DNA of 64,000 nucleotides from Paracoccus sp. MA (lineage in GTDB: Bacteria > Pseudomonadota > Alphaproteobacteria > Rhodobacterales > Rhodobacteraceae). Shown piece after piece: positions 34,163 through 45,237 of the stretch. Both the position numbers and the translations under genes were made by a program. The notes under the pieces were generated by a model that was given only the letters and a program-made list of their open reading frames with translations, had not been told where the DNA came from and did not search any database. The stretch's first letter is position 1; every line of letters begins with the position of its first letter. The stretch is from positions 457,001 through 521,000 of the forward strand of contig NZ_CP087597.1 in assembly GCF_020990385.1 (NCBI RefSeq), given 5' to 3'.

Positions 34163-34661
34163 ATGGCCGAGATCAAGGATCCCGAGAACACGGTCATCAT
34201 CGAGCTGAAGGACGGCCCGGTGGTGATCGAGCTGCTGCCCGATGTCGCCCCGAAACATGTCGAGCGCATGAAGGAACTGGCCCGGGCCGGGAAATACGAC
34301 AATGTGGCCTTCCACCGCGTGATCGAGGGCTTCATGGCCCAGACCGGCGACGTGGAACATGCCAATATGGAAAACAACTACAACCCGGGCCGCGCCGGCA
34401 CCGGCGGCTCGGACCTGCCGGACCTGCCGGCCGAGTTCTCGCGCCTGCCGCATGACCGCGGCACGCTGGGCGCGGCGCGTTCGATGAACCCGAACAGCGC
34501 CAACAGCCAGTTCTTCATCAACTTCAAGGACAACCATTTCCTGAACGGGCAATATACCGTCTATGGCCGGGTCATCGAGGGCATGGAGCATGTCGACAAG
34601 ATCGCCCGCGGCGAGCCGCCGGCGAATCCCGACCGGATGATCTCGGTGAAGGTGGCGGCCG

Positions 34662-34672
<11 letters not shown>
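34163..34672 (+). CDS. ppiB: cytoplasmic cyclophilin-type peptidyl-prolyl isomerase
   Basis: A 169-residue cyclophilin that isomerises Xaa-Pro bonds. It has FHRVIEGFMAQTGD with the catalytic arginine, then MNPNSANSQFFINF and YTVYGRVIEGMEHVD. No signal peptide is present; the ATG at 34163 follows AAGGAG. The next gene encodes an exported homologue and overlaps its end by 11 bases, so the pair is co-translated and probably arose by duplication. Confidence 0.93.
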
Positions 34673-35783
<1,111 letters not shown>

Positions 35784-35813
35784 TGTGCGGGCCATGGACA
35801 GCGCGCCGCGAAG

Positions 35814-36392
35814 ATGATTTCACCTCGCCCCATGTTTACGCGCCGATCCGCCCCTTACTGGGCCACCTTCCTCATCATCCTCCTGGCCGCGGCCTGGCTG
35901 CTCTGGATCGGGCGCGAGCCGATCTGCAAATGCGGCTTCGTCAAGCTCTGGCACGGCGAGACGATGAGTTCCGAGAATTCGCAGCATCTGACCGACTGGT
36001 ATACGCCCTCGCACATCATCCACGGGCTGCTGTTCTATGCAGGGCTGTGGCTGGTGGCGCGGCGCCTGTCTTTCGGCTGGCGGCTGGCGATCGCGACGCT
36101 GGTCGAATCCGCCTGGGAGATCGTCGAGAATTCCGACGCGATCATCGAGCGCTACCGCGCGGTGACCATCTCGCTGGACTATTACGGCGACAGCGTGGTC
36201 AATTCGGTGGCGGACATCCTGGCGATGGTGCTGGGCTTCGTGCTGGCGGCGCGGCTGCCGGTCTGGGCCTCTGTCGCCATGGTGATCGGCTTCGAGGCGC
36301 TGACCACCTGGCTGATCCGCGACGGGCTGGCGCTGAACGTGCTGATGCTGCTCTGGCCGCTGGAGGCGGTGAGGGCCTGGCAGGGCAGGTGA
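35814..36392 (+). CDS. DUF2585 family integral membrane protein
   Basis: A 192-residue membrane protein with about five helices. The diagnostic motifs are [15 protein letters not shown] and [17 protein letters not shown], then [18 protein letters not shown] and [16 protein letters not shown]. The clustered His, Asp and Glu in these blocks suggest a metal-dependent membrane enzyme, but none has been demonstrated to my knowledge. ATG at 35814; 35832 is a second candidate. Confidence 0.88.
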   Translation: MISPRPMFTRRSAPYWATFLIILLAAAWLLWIGREPICKCGFVKLWHGETMSSENSQHLTDWYTPSHIIHGLLFYAGLWLVARRLSFGWRLAIATLVESAWEIVENSDAIIERYRAVTISLDYYGDSVVNSVADILAMVLGFVLAARLPVWASVAMVIGFEALTTWLIRDGLALNVLMLLWPLEAVRAWQGR

Positions 36393-36443
36393 GAAAGCGG
36401 CAGCAGACACCCCCCGCTTGGCATTCGAACGGTAGAGGGCGGG

Positions 36444-36496
36444 CGACAGGGCTTCCCGGCCCTGTCGCTGCGGTATTTGGGGCACGAAGAAGTCGC
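36444..36496 (+). repeat. dispersed intergenic element, copy 6
   Basis: Stem CGACAGGG/CCCTGTCG (36444-36451 with 36460-36467), then the box GGTATTTGGGGCACGAAGAAG. It lies between the convergent DUF2585 gene and tyrS. Confidence 0.7.
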
Positions 36497-36514
36497 GCGC
36501 CCCGGCCTTCCTGC

Positions 36515-37759
36515 TTACCCCACCTGCACCATGCGGTGCTTCTTCTTGCCGACCGAGACCTTCAGCCCGTCGCCGATCAGCGCCGCATCCACGGCAAGCT
36601 GGGGATCGGACACGGCCTCGTTGTTCAGCCGCAGCCCGCCCTCGGCGATCAGGCGCTTGGCCTCCTTGCCCGAGGCGGTGATGCCGGTCTGCGCCAGCAG
36701 TTGCACCACCGTCAGGCCCGAGGCCAGGGCATCGGCGCCGATGGTCACCACCTCCAGATCGCCGCCGGCGCCGCCCTGCTCGAAGACCTCGCGGGCGGTC
36801 GCCTCGGCCGAGGCGGCGGCTTCGGCGCCGTGCAGCAGCGTCGTGACCTCATTGGCGAGGATGATCTTGGCGGCGTTGATCTCGGAGCCGGAAAGCCGGC
36901 CGAGGCGGTCGCATTCCTCGACCGGAAGCTCGGTATAGAGCTTCAGGAAGCGGCCGACATCGGCGTCGGTGGTGTTGCGCCAGAACTGCCAGAACTCGTA
37001 GGGCGACAGCATGGCGCCGTTCAGCCAGACCGCGCCGCCGGCCGATTTGCCCATCTTGCGCCCGTCCGAGGTGGTCAGCAAGGGCGAGGTCAGGCCCCAG
37101 ATCTCGGCATCCAGCACGCGGCGGGTCAGGTCGATGCCGTTGACGATATTGCCCCACTGGTCCGAGCCGCCCATCTGCAGCCGGCAGCCATAGCGCCGGT
37201 AAAGCTCGAGGAAGTCGTAGGCCTGCAGGATCATGTAGTTGAATTCGAGGAAGCTCAGCGACTGCTCGCGGTCCAGCCGCGACTTGACCGATTCGAAGCT
37301 GAGCATCCGGTTGACCGAGAAATGCCGGCCGATGTCGCGCAGGAAATCCAGGTAGTTCAGCCCGTCCAGCCATTCGGCATTGTTGAGCATCGTCGCGCGC
37401 CCTTCGCCATAGTCGAGGTAGCGGGCGAAGACCTGCTGCATGCCGTCGATATTCGCCTGGATCGCCTGCGGGGTCAGCAGCGGGCGTTCCTCGGACCGGA
37501 AGGACGGGTCGCCGACCTTGGTGGTGCCGCCGCCCATCAGCGTGATCGGGCGGTTGCCGGTCTTCTGGAACCAGCGCAGCATCATGATGTTCAGCAGGTG
37601 CCCGACATGCAGGCTGGCCGCCGTCGCGTCATAACCGATATATGCCGTCACCGGGCCGTCGATCAGGGCGTCGTCCAGCGCCTGCATGTCGGTGCAGTCC
37701 GCCAGATAGCCGCGTTCGATCATCACGTTCAGGAAATCGGATTTGGCACGGTAGGTCAT
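36515..37759 (-). CDS. tyrS: tyrosyl-tRNA synthetase
   Basis: Class I synthetase charging tRNA-Tyr. The 414-residue protein has the HIGH-type motif SLHVGHLLN, the tyrosine-binding [12 protein letters not shown] and [11 protein letters not shown] blocks, the KMSKS-type loop [10 protein letters not shown], and a C-terminal S4-like RNA-binding domain ([17 protein letters not shown]). The start [11 protein letters not shown] follows AAAGGAA; the longer frame is rejected as intergenic. It is divergent from anmK. Confidence 0.97.
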   Translation of the reverse strand: MTYRAKSDFLNVMIERGYLADCTDMQALDDALIDGPVTAYIGYDATAASLHVGHLLNIMMLRWFQKTGNRPITLMGGGTTKVGDPSFRSEERPLLTPQAIQANIDGMQQVFARYLDYGEGRATMLNNAEWLDGLNYLDFLRDIGRHFSVNRMLSFESVKSRLDREQSLSFLEFNYMILQAYDFLELYRRYGCRLQMGGSDQWGNIVNGIDLTRRVLDAEIWGLTSPLLTTSDGRKMGKSAGGAVWLNGAMLSPYEFWQFWRNTTDADVGRFLKLYTELPVEECDRLGRLSGSEINAAKIILANEVTTLLHGAEAAASAEATAREVFEQGGAGGDLEVVTIGADALASGLTVVQLLAQTGITASGKEAKRLIAEGGLRLNNEAVSDPQLAVDAALIGDGLKVSVGKKKHRMVQVG

Positions 37760-37817
37760 GGGCTGTTCCTTTCGAATGGCGCGGATATACCGGGGGAAAG
37801 GCCGAAGGGAAAGCAGG

Positions 37818-38921
37818 ATGATCCGGGCGCTGGGGATGATGTCGGGGACCTCGCTGGACGGGGTGGACGCGGCGATGATCGAGACGGACGGGCGGCACAT
37901 CGCCGGCTTCGGCCGCAGCGCCTATCGCGCCTATTCCGGCAATGAATCGGGTCTGCTGCACGCGGCGCTGGGGCAATGGCCGGGCGGGCCCGACGTGGCC
38001 GAGGCGGCGGCGCTGTCCGTCGCCGCCCATGCCGCGCTGGCCGAAGGCTTCCCCGAGGCGGAGCTGGTCGGCTATCACGGCCAGACGCTGGCGCATGATC
38101 CCGGGGGATGGGGCACGCATCAGGCCGGCGACGGGGCGGCGCTGGCGCGGCGGCTGGACCGGCCGGTCGTCTGGGATTTCCGCTCCGAGGACGTGCGGCA
38201 GGGTGGCGAGGGTGCGCCGCTTGCGCCCTTCTTCCATTGGGCCTGCGCGGAATGGGCGATGGGGCAGGGGCTTCTGCCCCGCGCCCCGGTCGCCTTCCTG
38301 AACCTGGGCGGCGTGGGCAACCTGACCTTCGTGGATCCCGCCGCCGGCGTGCCCGAGGCGCCGGGGGCCTGCATCGCCTTCGACACCGGCCCGGCCAATG
38401 CGCCCGTGAACGACCTGATGCGCGCCCGGCGGGGGCTGGCACGGGACGAGGGCGGGCGGCTGGCCCTGCAGGGCCGCCCGGACGAGGCGGTCATCGCCCG
38501 CTTCCTGTGCCATCCGCATTTCGCCCGGCCGGTGCCGAAATCGCTGGACCGCGACGCCTTCCCGGCGCTGGCGGCCGAGGTGGCGGGCCTTTCCGATGCC
38601 GACGCGGCAGCGACGCTGACCCATGCAGCGGCGGCGGCGGTGGCGGCGGGGCTGGCGGCCCTGGACCGGGCGCCCGAACGGGTGCTGGTCTGCGGCGGCG
38701 GCCGGCACAACGCGGCGATGATGGCGGCGCTGGCGGCGCGCCTGCCGGCCCGCGTCGCGCCGGTCGAGGCGGCGGGGCTGGACGGCGACATGCTCGAAGC
38801 GCAGGCCTTCGGCTGGCTGGCGGTGCGGGTGCTGCGGGGGTTGCCGACCTCGGGGCCCGGCACCACCGGCGCGCCGGGGCCGGTCTGCGGCGGCCGGATC
38901 AGCCATCCGGCGCGGCGCTGA
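37818..38921 (+). CDS. anmK: anhydro-N-acetylmuramic acid kinase
   Basis: Phosphorylates and opens 1,6-anhydroMurNAc during peptidoglycan recycling. The 367-residue ASKHA-fold protein starts with the family signature [12 protein letters not shown], followed by [41 protein letters not shown] and a C-terminal [11 protein letters not shown]. The ATG at 37818 follows AAGGGAAAGCAGG. It is divergent from tyrS with 58 bases between starts. Confidence 0.96.
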   Translation: MIRALGMMSGTSLDGVDAAMIETDGRHIAGFGRSAYRAYSGNESGLLHAALGQWPGGPDVAEAAALSVAAHAALAEGFPEAELVGYHGQTLAHDPGGWGTHQAGDGAALARRLDRPVVWDFRSEDVRQGGEGAPLAPFFHWACAEWAMGQGLLPRAPVAFLNLGGVGNLTFVDPAAGVPEAPGACIAFDTGPANAPVNDLMRARRGLARDEGGRLALQGRPDEAVIARFLCHPHFARPVPKSLDRDAFPALAAEVAGLSDADAAATLTHAAAAAVAAGLAALDRAPERVLVCGGGRHNAAMMAALAARLPARVAPVEAAGLDGDMLEAQAFGWLAVRVLRGLPTSGPGTTGAPGPVCGGRISHPARR

Positions 38922-39078
38922 AGCCGGGCCGGATTCGCGGCAGGATCACGGGCGGATTTCCGCCTTGTGATTGTTTCGGCACCATTTCATGGGAACGATG
39001 CCGCGAATGCGGGCGTTGGGCGGACATATGGCGGTCTAGCGCCATCCGTAACAACGACAACCGGAAAGGACATCGTCC

Positions 39079-39900
39079 ATGAAACCTCTTGTCATCGCCG
39101 CCGCCACCTTGGCGCTTGCCAGTCCCGTCTTTGCTCAGACCGAGACCACCCCGCCTGCCGAGATGCCGGCCGAGCAGGTCGAGGACGCCGCGACCGCGGC
39201 GGAAAGCGCCGCCGATCAGGCCGAGCAGGCCGCCGATCAGGCGGAGCAGGCTGCCGATCAGGCTGCCGAGGAAACCGGCGACGCCGCTGCCCAGGCCGCC
39301 GATGATGCGGCCCAGGCCGCCGATGCGGCCAGCGACGCCGCCAATGATGCGACCGGGGCTGCCGCGGAAACCGGAATGGCCCCGGATGCACCCGCCGGCG
39401 ATGCGGTGCCCGAGGCGGCCGAGGGCGCGGCCGAGGATGCCGCCGGCGCCGCCGAGGATGCCGCCGATGCCGCAAGCGACGCTGCCGATGCCGCCGCGGA
39501 CGCGGCCGCCGAGGCGCCGGTCACGCCGCCCGACGTCAACCCGCCGGCCATCTCGGAAGCCGAGCCGGGCGTGCTGTCGAGCTGGCTGACCAGCCGCCGG
39601 ATCTGGACCACCAACGAGCCGTCGACCACCGAATGGGTCGATCCTGCGGTCGAGGAACGCCCGGCCGAATGGCAGGACATCGCCAAGGTGAACGACGTCG
39701 TGCTGGATGATTCGGGCCAGGTCGTCGGCTATGTCGCCGATATCGGCGGCTTCCTGGGCATCGGCGCCAAGAAGGTCCTGCTGGGCGTGGATGCCATCCA
39801 TCTGGTGACCATCGGCAACGACACCTTCTTCGCCACCAACTACACCAAGGCCGAGCTGGAAGCCCTGCCGGATTTCGACGAGAAGACCGTGCGGAAATAA
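39079..39900 (+). CDS. exported Ala/Asp-rich protein with PRC-barrel domain
   Basis: A 273-residue exported protein. A signal peptide (MKPLVIAAATLALASPVFAQ) is followed by about 130 residues of alanine with Asp, Glu and Gln in short repeats (ADQAEQAADQAEQAAD), predicted to be a long acidic helix. The last 90 residues form a PRC-barrel (DIAKVNDVVLDDSGQVVGYV, GIGAKKVLLGVDAIHLV). PRC-barrels bind proteins or RNA in many contexts; the role here is unknown. The ATG follows GGAAAGGA. Confidence 0.85.
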   Translation: MKPLVIAAATLALASPVFAQTETTPPAEMPAEQVEDAATAAESAADQAEQAADQAEQAADQAAEETGDAAAQAADDAAQAADAASDAANDATGAAAETGMAPDAPAGDAVPEAAEGAAEDAAGAAEDAADAASDAADAAADAAAEAPVTPPDVNPPAISEAEPGVLSSWLTSRRIWTTNEPSTTEWVDPAVEERPAEWQDIAKVNDVVLDDSGQVVGYVADIGGFLGIGAKKVLLGVDAIHLVTIGNDTFFATNYTKAELEALPDFDEKTVRK

Positions 39901-39928
39901 GCCTTGCGGCGGTTTTCCGGACGGAATG

Positions 39929-39958
39929 GGGGCGCCTTTCGGGGCGCCCCTGCATTTT
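39929..39958 (+). terminator. Rho-independent terminator
   Basis: Eight-bp stem (39929-39936 with 39943-39950), then TGCATTTTT, after the PRC-barrel gene. Confidence 0.75.
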
Positions 39959-40041
39959 TGCGCAAGAACGGCCTTGACGCCGCCCGGCCCCGTGCGTAAA
40001 CCCCCTCGCACCCCGGACGGCGATCCGGGGAAGTGGTCTGC

Positions 40042-40118
40042 GCGGTTGTAGCTCAGTTGGTTAGAGTACCGGCCTGTCACGCCGGGGGTCGCGGGTTCGA
40101 GCCCCGTCAACCGCGCCA
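40042..40118 (+). tRNA. tRNA-Asp (anticodon GTC), copy 1
   Basis: A 77-base tRNA with encoded CCA. The acceptor pairs GCGGTTG with CAACCGC, and the anticodon arm is CCGGC-CTGTCAC-GCCGG. Confidence 0.98.
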
Positions 40119-40148
40119 CCACCACATTGCCTATCGCCGAAAAGATGC

Positions 40149-40225
40149 GCGGTTGTAGCTCAGTTGGTTAGAGTACCGGCCTGTCACGCCGGGGGTCGCG
40201 GGTTCGAGCCCCGTCAACCGCGCCA
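40149..40225 (+). tRNA. tRNA-Asp (anticodon GTC), copy 2
   Basis: Identical to the copy 30 bases upstream, including two bases of 5' flank. The two are probably processed from one transcript. Confidence 0.98.
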
Positions 40226-40253
40226 TCTTTCCCCATGATCCCATGGCTTTGCA

Positions 40254-40299
40254 GCCGCGCTTCCGGCGCGGCTTTTTGGGCATTTGGCGAACGAAGAAG
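40254..40299 (+). repeat. dispersed intergenic element, copy 7 (terminator-like)
   Basis: Stem GCCGCGC/GCGCGGC (40254-40260 with 40266-40272), followed directly by TTTTT and then the box GGCATTTGGCGAACGAAGAAG. Here the stem plus T-run looks like the terminator of the tRNA-Asp pair. Confidence 0.75.
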
Positions 40300-40390
40300 C
40301 CGGCTGGCGGTCCTGCCCGGGAGCGGCGCAAGGGGCTTTTCAAGCGGCCTCATTTCCCTATGCTGGCCCCCAATCACGACGGAGGACGCC

Positions 40391-40864
40391 ATGGCACGCG
40401 GAATAGATTACGGCGGAATGATGCACCGGGCCATGCAGCGGCTGATCGCGGATGTGCTGCAGGCGGTCGCAAAAGAGGGGCTGCCCGGCGAGCATCATTT
40501 CTTCATCACCTTCGACACCCGCGATTCGGATGTCGAGATGGCCGACTGGCTGCGCGAGCGTTATCCCGAGGAGATGACCATCGTCATCCAGCACTGGTTC
40601 GAGAATCTTTCGGTCACGCCGGATGGCTTCCACATCACGCTGAACTTCGGCAACTCGCCCGAGCCGCTTTATATTCCCTTCGACGCGCTGCGCACCTTCG
40701 TGGACCCTTCGGTCGAATTCGGCCTGCGATTCGAGAACCACGAAGAGGATGAGGACGAGGACGAGGAGATCGAGGCAGAGCAGGAGGCCGAGCCCGACGG
40801 TCCGGATGAGGACGGGCCGAAGGGCGGCGCCGAGGTGGTCAGCCTGGACAAATGGCGCAAGTAA
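40391..40864 (+). CDS. sspB: SspB-type ClpXP adaptor protein
   Basis: A 157-residue adaptor that would deliver ssrA-tagged and other substrates to ClpXP. The globular domain has EHHFFITFDTRDSDVEMADWL and YPEEMTIVIQHWFENL, with PLYIPFDALRTFVDPSVEFGL closing the peptide-binding fold. A disordered acidic linker leads to a C-terminal EVVSLDKWRK tail, which fits the ClpX-binding motif seen in SspB proteins. The ATG at 40391 follows CGGAGGACG. Confidence 0.93.
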   Translation: MARGIDYGGMMHRAMQRLIADVLQAVAKEGLPGEHHFFITFDTRDSDVEMADWLRERYPEEMTIVIQHWFENLSVTPDGFHITLNFGNSPEPLYIPFDALRTFVDPSVEFGLRFENHEEDEDEDEEIEAEQEAEPDGPDEDGPKGGAEVVSLDKWRK

Positions 40865-40869
40865 GACGC

Positions 40870-40883
40870 TGTTAGCGCATGGC
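40870..40883. promoter_or_regulatory. possible operator half-site upstream of fumC
   Basis: TGTTAGCGCATGGC matches the left half and centre of a TGTTAGCGCTAACA-type palindrome, which I recall as a LacI-family (CceR) motif in Rhodobacterales. The right half is poor, so this is weak. Confidence 0.25.
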
Positions 40884-40956
40884 ATACCACGGCATGCCGA
40901 TTGCGAATCCCTGCCATCGGGCCTAGAACCCCCACAACACCGTGAGGGAGCATGCC

Positions 40957-42354
40957 ATGACCAAGACCACCCGCACCGAGACCGACAGCTTCGGCCCGCT
41001 GGAGGTGCCTGCCGACAAGTATTGGGGCGCGCAGACGCAACGCTCGATCCAGAACTTCCCCATCGGCTGGGAGAAGCAGCCGGTGGCGATCATCCGCGCC
41101 CTGGGGGTGATCAAGCAGGCCGCGGCCGAGGTGAACATGGCCAGCGGCAAGCTGGACCCCGAGATCGGCAAGGCCATGGTGCAGGCGGCCTCGGAAGTGG
41201 TCGCCGGCAAGTTCGACGACAACTTCCCGCTGGTGGTCTGGCAGACCGGATCGGGCACGCAGTCGAACATGAACGCGAACGAGGTGATCTCGAACCGCGC
41301 CATCGAGATCCTGGGCGGCGAGATGGGCTCGAAGAAGCCCGTGCATCCGAACGACCATGTAAACATGGGCCAGTCCTCGAACGACACCTTCCCGACCGCC
41401 ATGCATGTCGCCATCGCCATGCAGGCGCGCGACGTGCTGCTGCCGGGGCTGGAAAAGCTGCACAAGGCGCTGGTGGCGAAGTCCGGGGAATTCAAGGACA
41501 TCATCAAGATCGGCCGCACCCATACCCAGGACGCCACGCCGCTGACGCTGGGCCAGGAATTCGGCGGCTATGCGCATCAGGTCGCCAAGGGGATCGAGCG
41601 GGTGAAGCTGGCGCTTGGCGACATCTACGAGCTGGCGCAGGGCGGCACCGCCGTCGGCACCGGGCTGAACACCAAGAAGGGCTGGGACACGGCCATCGCC
41701 GCCAAGATCGCCGAGATCACCGATCTGCCCTTCGTCACCGCGCCGAACAAGTTCGAGGCGCTGGCGGCGCATGACGCGATGGTGTTCTTCTCGGGCGCGC
41801 TGAAGACGGTGGCGGCAAGCCTGTTCAAGATCGCCAACGACATGCGGCTGCTGGGCTCGGGCCCGCGCTCGGGCCTGGGCGAGCTGATCCTGCCGGAAAA
41901 CGAGCCGGGTTCGTCGATCATGCCGGGCAAGGTGAACCCGACACAGGCCGAGGCGCTGACCATGGTCTGCGCCCATGTCATGGGCAATGACGCCGCCATC
42001 GGCTTTGCCGGCTCGCAGGGCCATTTCGAGCTGAACGTCTACAACCCGATGATGTCTTACAACGTGCTGCAATCCATGCAGCTGCTGGGCGATGCGGCGG
42101 GGTCCTTCACCGACAACATGGTGGTCGGCACCGAGGCGAACATCCCGCGCATCGAGAAGCTGATGCAGGAATCGCTGATGCTGGTGACGGCGCTGGCGCC
42201 GACCATCGGCTATGACAACGCGACCAAGGTGGCCAAGACCGCGCATAAGAACGGCACCACGCTGCGCGAGGAGGCGATCGCGCTGGGCTTCGTCGATGGC
42301 GAGACCTTCGACCGCATCGTCCGCCCCGAGCAGATGATCGGTCCCGAGGATTGA
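40957..42354 (+). CDS. fumC: class II fumarate hydratase
   Basis: Iron-independent fumarase of the TCA cycle, converting fumarate to L-malate. The 465-residue protein has the superfamily signature [13 protein letters not shown], plus [26 protein letters not shown] with catalytic-site residues, and [17 protein letters not shown]. The ATG at 40957 follows GTGAGGGAG; the GTG at 40942 is not preferred. A DUF4169 gene starts one base after its stop. Confidence 0.98.
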   Translation: MTKTTRTETDSFGPLEVPADKYWGAQTQRSIQNFPIGWEKQPVAIIRALGVIKQAAAEVNMASGKLDPEIGKAMVQAASEVVAGKFDDNFPLVVWQTGSGTQSNMNANEVISNRAIEILGGEMGSKKPVHPNDHVNMGQSSNDTFPTAMHVAIAMQARDVLLPGLEKLHKALVAKSGEFKDIIKIGRTHTQDATPLTLGQEFGGYAHQVAKGIERVKLALGDIYELAQGGTAVGTGLNTKKGWDTAIAAKIAEITDLPFVTAPNKFEALAAHDAMVFFSGALKTVAASLFKIANDMRLLGSGPRSGLGELILPENEPGSSIMPGKVNPTQAEALTMVCAHVMGNDAAIGFAGSQGHFELNVYNPMMSYNVLQSMQLLGDAAGSFTDNMVVGTEANIPRIEKLMQESLMLVTALAPTIGYDNATKVAKTAHKNGTTLREEAIALGFVDGETFDRIVRPEQMIGPED

Positions 42355-42355
42355 T

Positions 42356-42559
42356 GTGACCGGCCCCGGCAAGGTCATCAACCTGAGGGCGGCGCGCAAG
42401 AACGCCGCCCGCGACGCCGCCCGCCGGCAGGGCGAGGAGAATGCGGCCAGGTTCGGCCGCAGCAAGGCCCAGAGGCTGGCCGAGGAGGACGCGGTCGCGC
42501 GGGCCGCCCGGCATCTGGACCAGCACCGCCGCGAGGATCCCGGGCATGGCGATGATTGA
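42356..42559 (+). CDS. DUF4169 family small protein
   Basis: A 67-residue basic protein with the DUF4169 pattern: VINLRAARKNAARDAARR, then ENAARFGRSKAQRL and ARAARHLDQHRRE. A GTG start lies one base after the fumC stop, indicating coupled translation. It overlaps the next gene by 14 bases. The function is unknown. Confidence 0.8.
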   Translation: MTGPGKVINLRAARKNAARDAARRQGEENAARFGRSKAQRLAEEDAVARAARHLDQHRREDPGHGDD

Positions 42560-42806
42560 GCTGATGCCCCTGGCGCTGCCGCCGATGTCCGCGCCGGTCA
42601 AACGCTCGGTCACCATCGGCGGGCACCGCACCTCGGTCAGCCTCGAGGATGCCTTCTGGCGCGAGCTGCGCGAACTGGCCCGCGCCGCTGGCCGCACCAC
42701 CGCGACGCTGATCGCCGAGATCGACGCAGCCCGCCCGCCCGAGGTGGGGCTGGCCACGGCGCTGCGGCTCTATGTGCTGGCCGAGATCGTCCGGAATCGG
42801 GCGTAA
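42546..42806 (+). CDS. ribbon-helix-helix domain protein
   Basis: An 86-residue protein with the RHH_4 pattern: KRSVTIGGHRTSVSLEDAFWRELRELA (beta strand then helix), AGRTTATLIAEID, and ATALRLYVLAEIV. It would be a small DNA-binding protein or regulator. It starts inside the DUF4169 gene; the two form a conserved pair in Rhodobacterales. The start may be ATG 42546 or 42552. Confidence 0.82.
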   Translation: MAMIELMPLALPPMSAPVKRSVTIGGHRTSVSLEDAFWRELRELARAAGRTTATLIAEIDAARPPEVGLATALRLYVLAEIVRNRA

Positions 42807-42870
42807 TGCTTGCGGCCCGGCCCCCGGCTGACTAAAAGCCGCTGCACATATCCAAATTCTGGGAAATACC

Positions 42871-43611
42871 ATGGCAGGCCATTCCAAATGGGCCAATATC
42901 CAGCATCGCAAGGGCAAGCAGGACAAGCTGCGCTCGAAGCTGTTTTCGAAACTGGCCAAAGAAATCACCGTCGCCGCCAAGATGGGCGACCCCGACCCCG
43001 ACAAGAACCCGCGCCTTCGCCTAGCGGTGAAGGAAGCCAAGTCGAACTCGATGCCGAAGGACGTGATCGACCGCGCCATCAAGAAGTCGCAGGGCGGCGA
43101 TGCCGAGAATTACGACGAGATCCGCTATGAGGGCTACGGCCCGAACGGCATCGCCATCATCGTCGAGGCGATGACCGACAACCGCAACCGCACCGCGTCC
43201 AACGTGCGCAGCTATTTCACCAAATACGGCGGCGACCTGGGGCAGACCGGCTCGGTCAGCTTCATGTTCGACCGCAAGGGCGAGATCCTCTACAAGCCTG
43301 ATGCCGGCGATGCCGACACGGTGATGCTGGCCGCCATCGAGGCCGGGGCCGAGGATGTCGAGAGCGACGAGGACGGGCACTGGATCTATACCTCGGACAC
43401 CGACCTGGCCGAAGTCTCGAATGCGCTGGAGGCCAGCCTGGGCGAATCCGAACATGCCAAGCTGATCTGGAAGCCGCAGGCGCCGACCGAGATCGACCTG
43501 GAGACGGCGCAGAAGCTGATGAAGCTGCTGGACGCGCTGGAGGAGGACGACGACGTGCAGAACGTCACCGGGAATTTCGACATTCCCGAGGATGTGGCGG
43601 CGCAGCTTTGA
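42871..43611 (+). CDS. YebC/PmpR family regulator
   Basis: A 246-residue protein of the YebC family: [18 protein letters not shown] at the N-terminus, [38 protein letters not shown] and a C-terminal [17 protein letters not shown]. Members act as transcription regulators or help translate difficult sequences. The upstream region is short and the gene stands alone. Confidence 0.95.
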   Translation: MAGHSKWANIQHRKGKQDKLRSKLFSKLAKEITVAAKMGDPDPDKNPRLRLAVKEAKSNSMPKDVIDRAIKKSQGGDAENYDEIRYEGYGPNGIAIIVEAMTDNRNRTASNVRSYFTKYGGDLGQTGSVSFMFDRKGEILYKPDAGDADTVMLAAIEAGAEDVESDEDGHWIYTSDTDLAEVSNALEASLGESEHAKLIWKPQAPTEIDLETAQKLMKLLDALEEDDDVQNVTGNFDIPEDVAAQL

Positions 43612-43615
43612 GCTT

Positions 43616-43650
43616 CCGCCTCCGGCGGGGGTATTTGGCAAACAGAGAAG
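43616..43650 (+). repeat. dispersed intergenic element, copy 8
   Basis: Stem CCGCC/GGCGG (43616-43620 with 43624-43628), then the box GGTATTTGGCAAACAGAGAAG. It exactly fills the gap between convergent yebC and argP. Confidence 0.75.
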
Positions 43651-44520
43651 TCAGGGTCGCAGTTCTGCTGCGGCCCTTTTTCTTATGGCGGCGGTCAGGG
43701 GGGCGAGGGCGGGGGCCATGGCGCGCTGCACGTGCCAATGCAGCGCCACGTCCAGCGGCAGGCCGGGGACCAGCGGGCGCAGCCGGCCCTGGCGCAGCGC
43801 CGGGGCGGCCATGCTTTCCGGGATCATGCCCCAGCCGAGGCCGAGCTCCACCGCGCGGGCGAAGGGTTCCGAGGCCGGGATCCGGTGGCCGGGCAGGTGC
43901 AGGCGCCGGCCGGTGGCCTGTTCGGCCCAGCGGGATTGCAGCGCGTCCTTGGCGTTGAAGATGATCGCCGGGGCTGCGCGCAGGGCGGGTTCGATCACGC
44001 CGTGCGGGAAATGCCGGGCGAGGAAATCCGGTGTCGCCAGCGCCTGGTAGCGCATCGCGCCCAAGGGCAGCGCGTCGCAGCCCGGCACCGGGTCGGGGTC
44101 CGAACTGATCGCCGCCGAGACCTGGCCCTGCCGCAGCCAGTCGCGGGCATGGTCCTGGTCGTCCAGCACCAGGTCGTAGAGTACCGGCAGCGCCGCCATC
44201 ACCGGCGGAAACCAGGTGGCGAGGCTGTCGGCATTCACCGCCAGCCGCAGCACCGCCGGGCCGGCGGATGGCTGCAGCCCGGCCGCGAGCGTGCTTTCCA
44301 GAAGCCGCACCTGGTCGAGATGCTGCATCAGCCGCAGCCCTGTCTGGGTGCCGGTGGCGGGCGGGCCGCGATGGATCAGCACCTGGCCCAGCCGCTCCTC
44401 GAGCCCCTTGATGCGCTGCGAGACCGCCGAGGGCGTGACGCCGAGCGCCGCGGCCGCCGCTTCGAAGCTGCCGCGACGGATGATCTCGGACAGGGCGCTG
44501 AGCGCGGCATAGTCGAGCAT
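43651..44520 (-). CDS. argP: LysR family regulator ArgP
   Basis: A 289-residue LysR-type regulator. The N-terminal helix-turn-helix is GSFEAAAAALGVTPSAVSQRIKGLEERLG, then an effector-binding domain (LRLAVNADSLATWFPPVM). The start MLDYAALSALSEI is the usual ArgP start. It is divergent from the LysE-type exporter, the classic ArgP-ArgO layout in which lysine or arginine sets exporter expression. The 82-base shared region is AT-rich. Confidence 0.92.
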   Translation of the reverse strand: MLDYAALSALSEIIRRGSFEAAAAALGVTPSAVSQRIKGLEERLGQVLIHRGPPATGTQTGLRLMQHLDQVRLLESTLAAGLQPSAGPAVLRLAVNADSLATWFPPVMAALPVLYDLVLDDQDHARDWLRQGQVSAAISSDPDPVPGCDALPLGAMRYQALATPDFLARHFPHGVIEPALRAAPAIIFNAKDALQSRWAEQATGRRLHLPGHRIPASEPFARAVELGLGWGMIPESMAAPALRQGRLRPLVPGLPLDVALHWHVQRAMAPALAPLTAAIRKRAAAELRP

Positions 44521-44602
44521 GAAGCCAGCCTTAATCTGGGTAATAATTTTGAATTTGCCTGAAGGCGGTCGTGTCGGCAAGACGGGACGAAAGGAGAGCT
44601 GC

Positions 44603-45199
44603 ATGCATGCCTATCTTGCCGGTCTGGGCACCGCCCTGTCGCTGATCGTCGCCATCGGGGCGCAGAACGCCTTCGTGCTGAAGCAGGGGCTGATGCGCCG
44701 TCATGTGCTGGCGACCTGCGCTTTTTGCGCGCTGTCGGATGCGGTGCTGATCACCGCGGGGGTGCTGGGCGCCGGGGCGTTGGCCGCCCGCGCGCCGTGG
44801 TTCCTGGAGGCGATGCGCTGGGGCGGGGCGGCGTTCCTGCTGGCCTATGGCGCGCGGGCCTTTCGCGCCGCATGGCGGGGCGGCGAGAGCCTGCGGGCCG
44901 GGCAGGGGGCCGCCGGCCTGGCCGCCACGCTGGGGGTGCTGGCGGCGCTGACCTGGCTCAACCCGCATGTCTGGCTGGATACGGTGGTGCTGATCGGCTC
45001 GATCTCGGCGGGATGGGAGGACAAATCGGGCTTCGTCGCCGGGGCGGTGTCCGCCTCGGTGATCTTCTTCTTTTCGCTGGGCTATGGCGCGTGCTGGCTG
45101 TCGCCCCTGTTCGCGCGGCCGCTGGCCTGGCGGGTGCTGGACGGGCTGGTCGGGCTGGTGATGTGGTCGATCGCGCTGGGACTGGTGCTGAACGGCTGA
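44603..45199 (+). CDS. LysE/ArgO family amino-acid exporter
   Basis: A 198-residue membrane protein with five or six helices. It carries the family signature LSLIVAIGAQNAFVLKQGLMRRHV near the N-terminus and LTWLNPHVWLDTVVLIGSIS. It exports basic amino acids, probably under ArgP. The ATG at 44603 follows AAAGGAGAG. Confidence 0.93.
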   Translation: MHAYLAGLGTALSLIVAIGAQNAFVLKQGLMRRHVLATCAFCALSDAVLITAGVLGAGALAARAPWFLEAMRWGGAAFLLAYGARAFRAAWRGGESLRAGQGAAGLAATLGVLAALTWLNPHVWLDTVVLIGSISAGWEDKSGFVAGAVSASVIFFFSLGYGACWLSPLFARPLAWRVLDGLVGLVMWSIALGLVLNG

Positions 45200-45237
45200 C
45201 CCTTGCGCCCGGCCGGGCGACAGGGCATGGCGGCAGG

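Noticed and set aside
40042..40225. Paired tRNA-Asp genes as an integration (attachment) site
   Set aside because: Both copies are intact and no integrase, phage or transposase gene lies nearby. A simple tandem duplication explains it.
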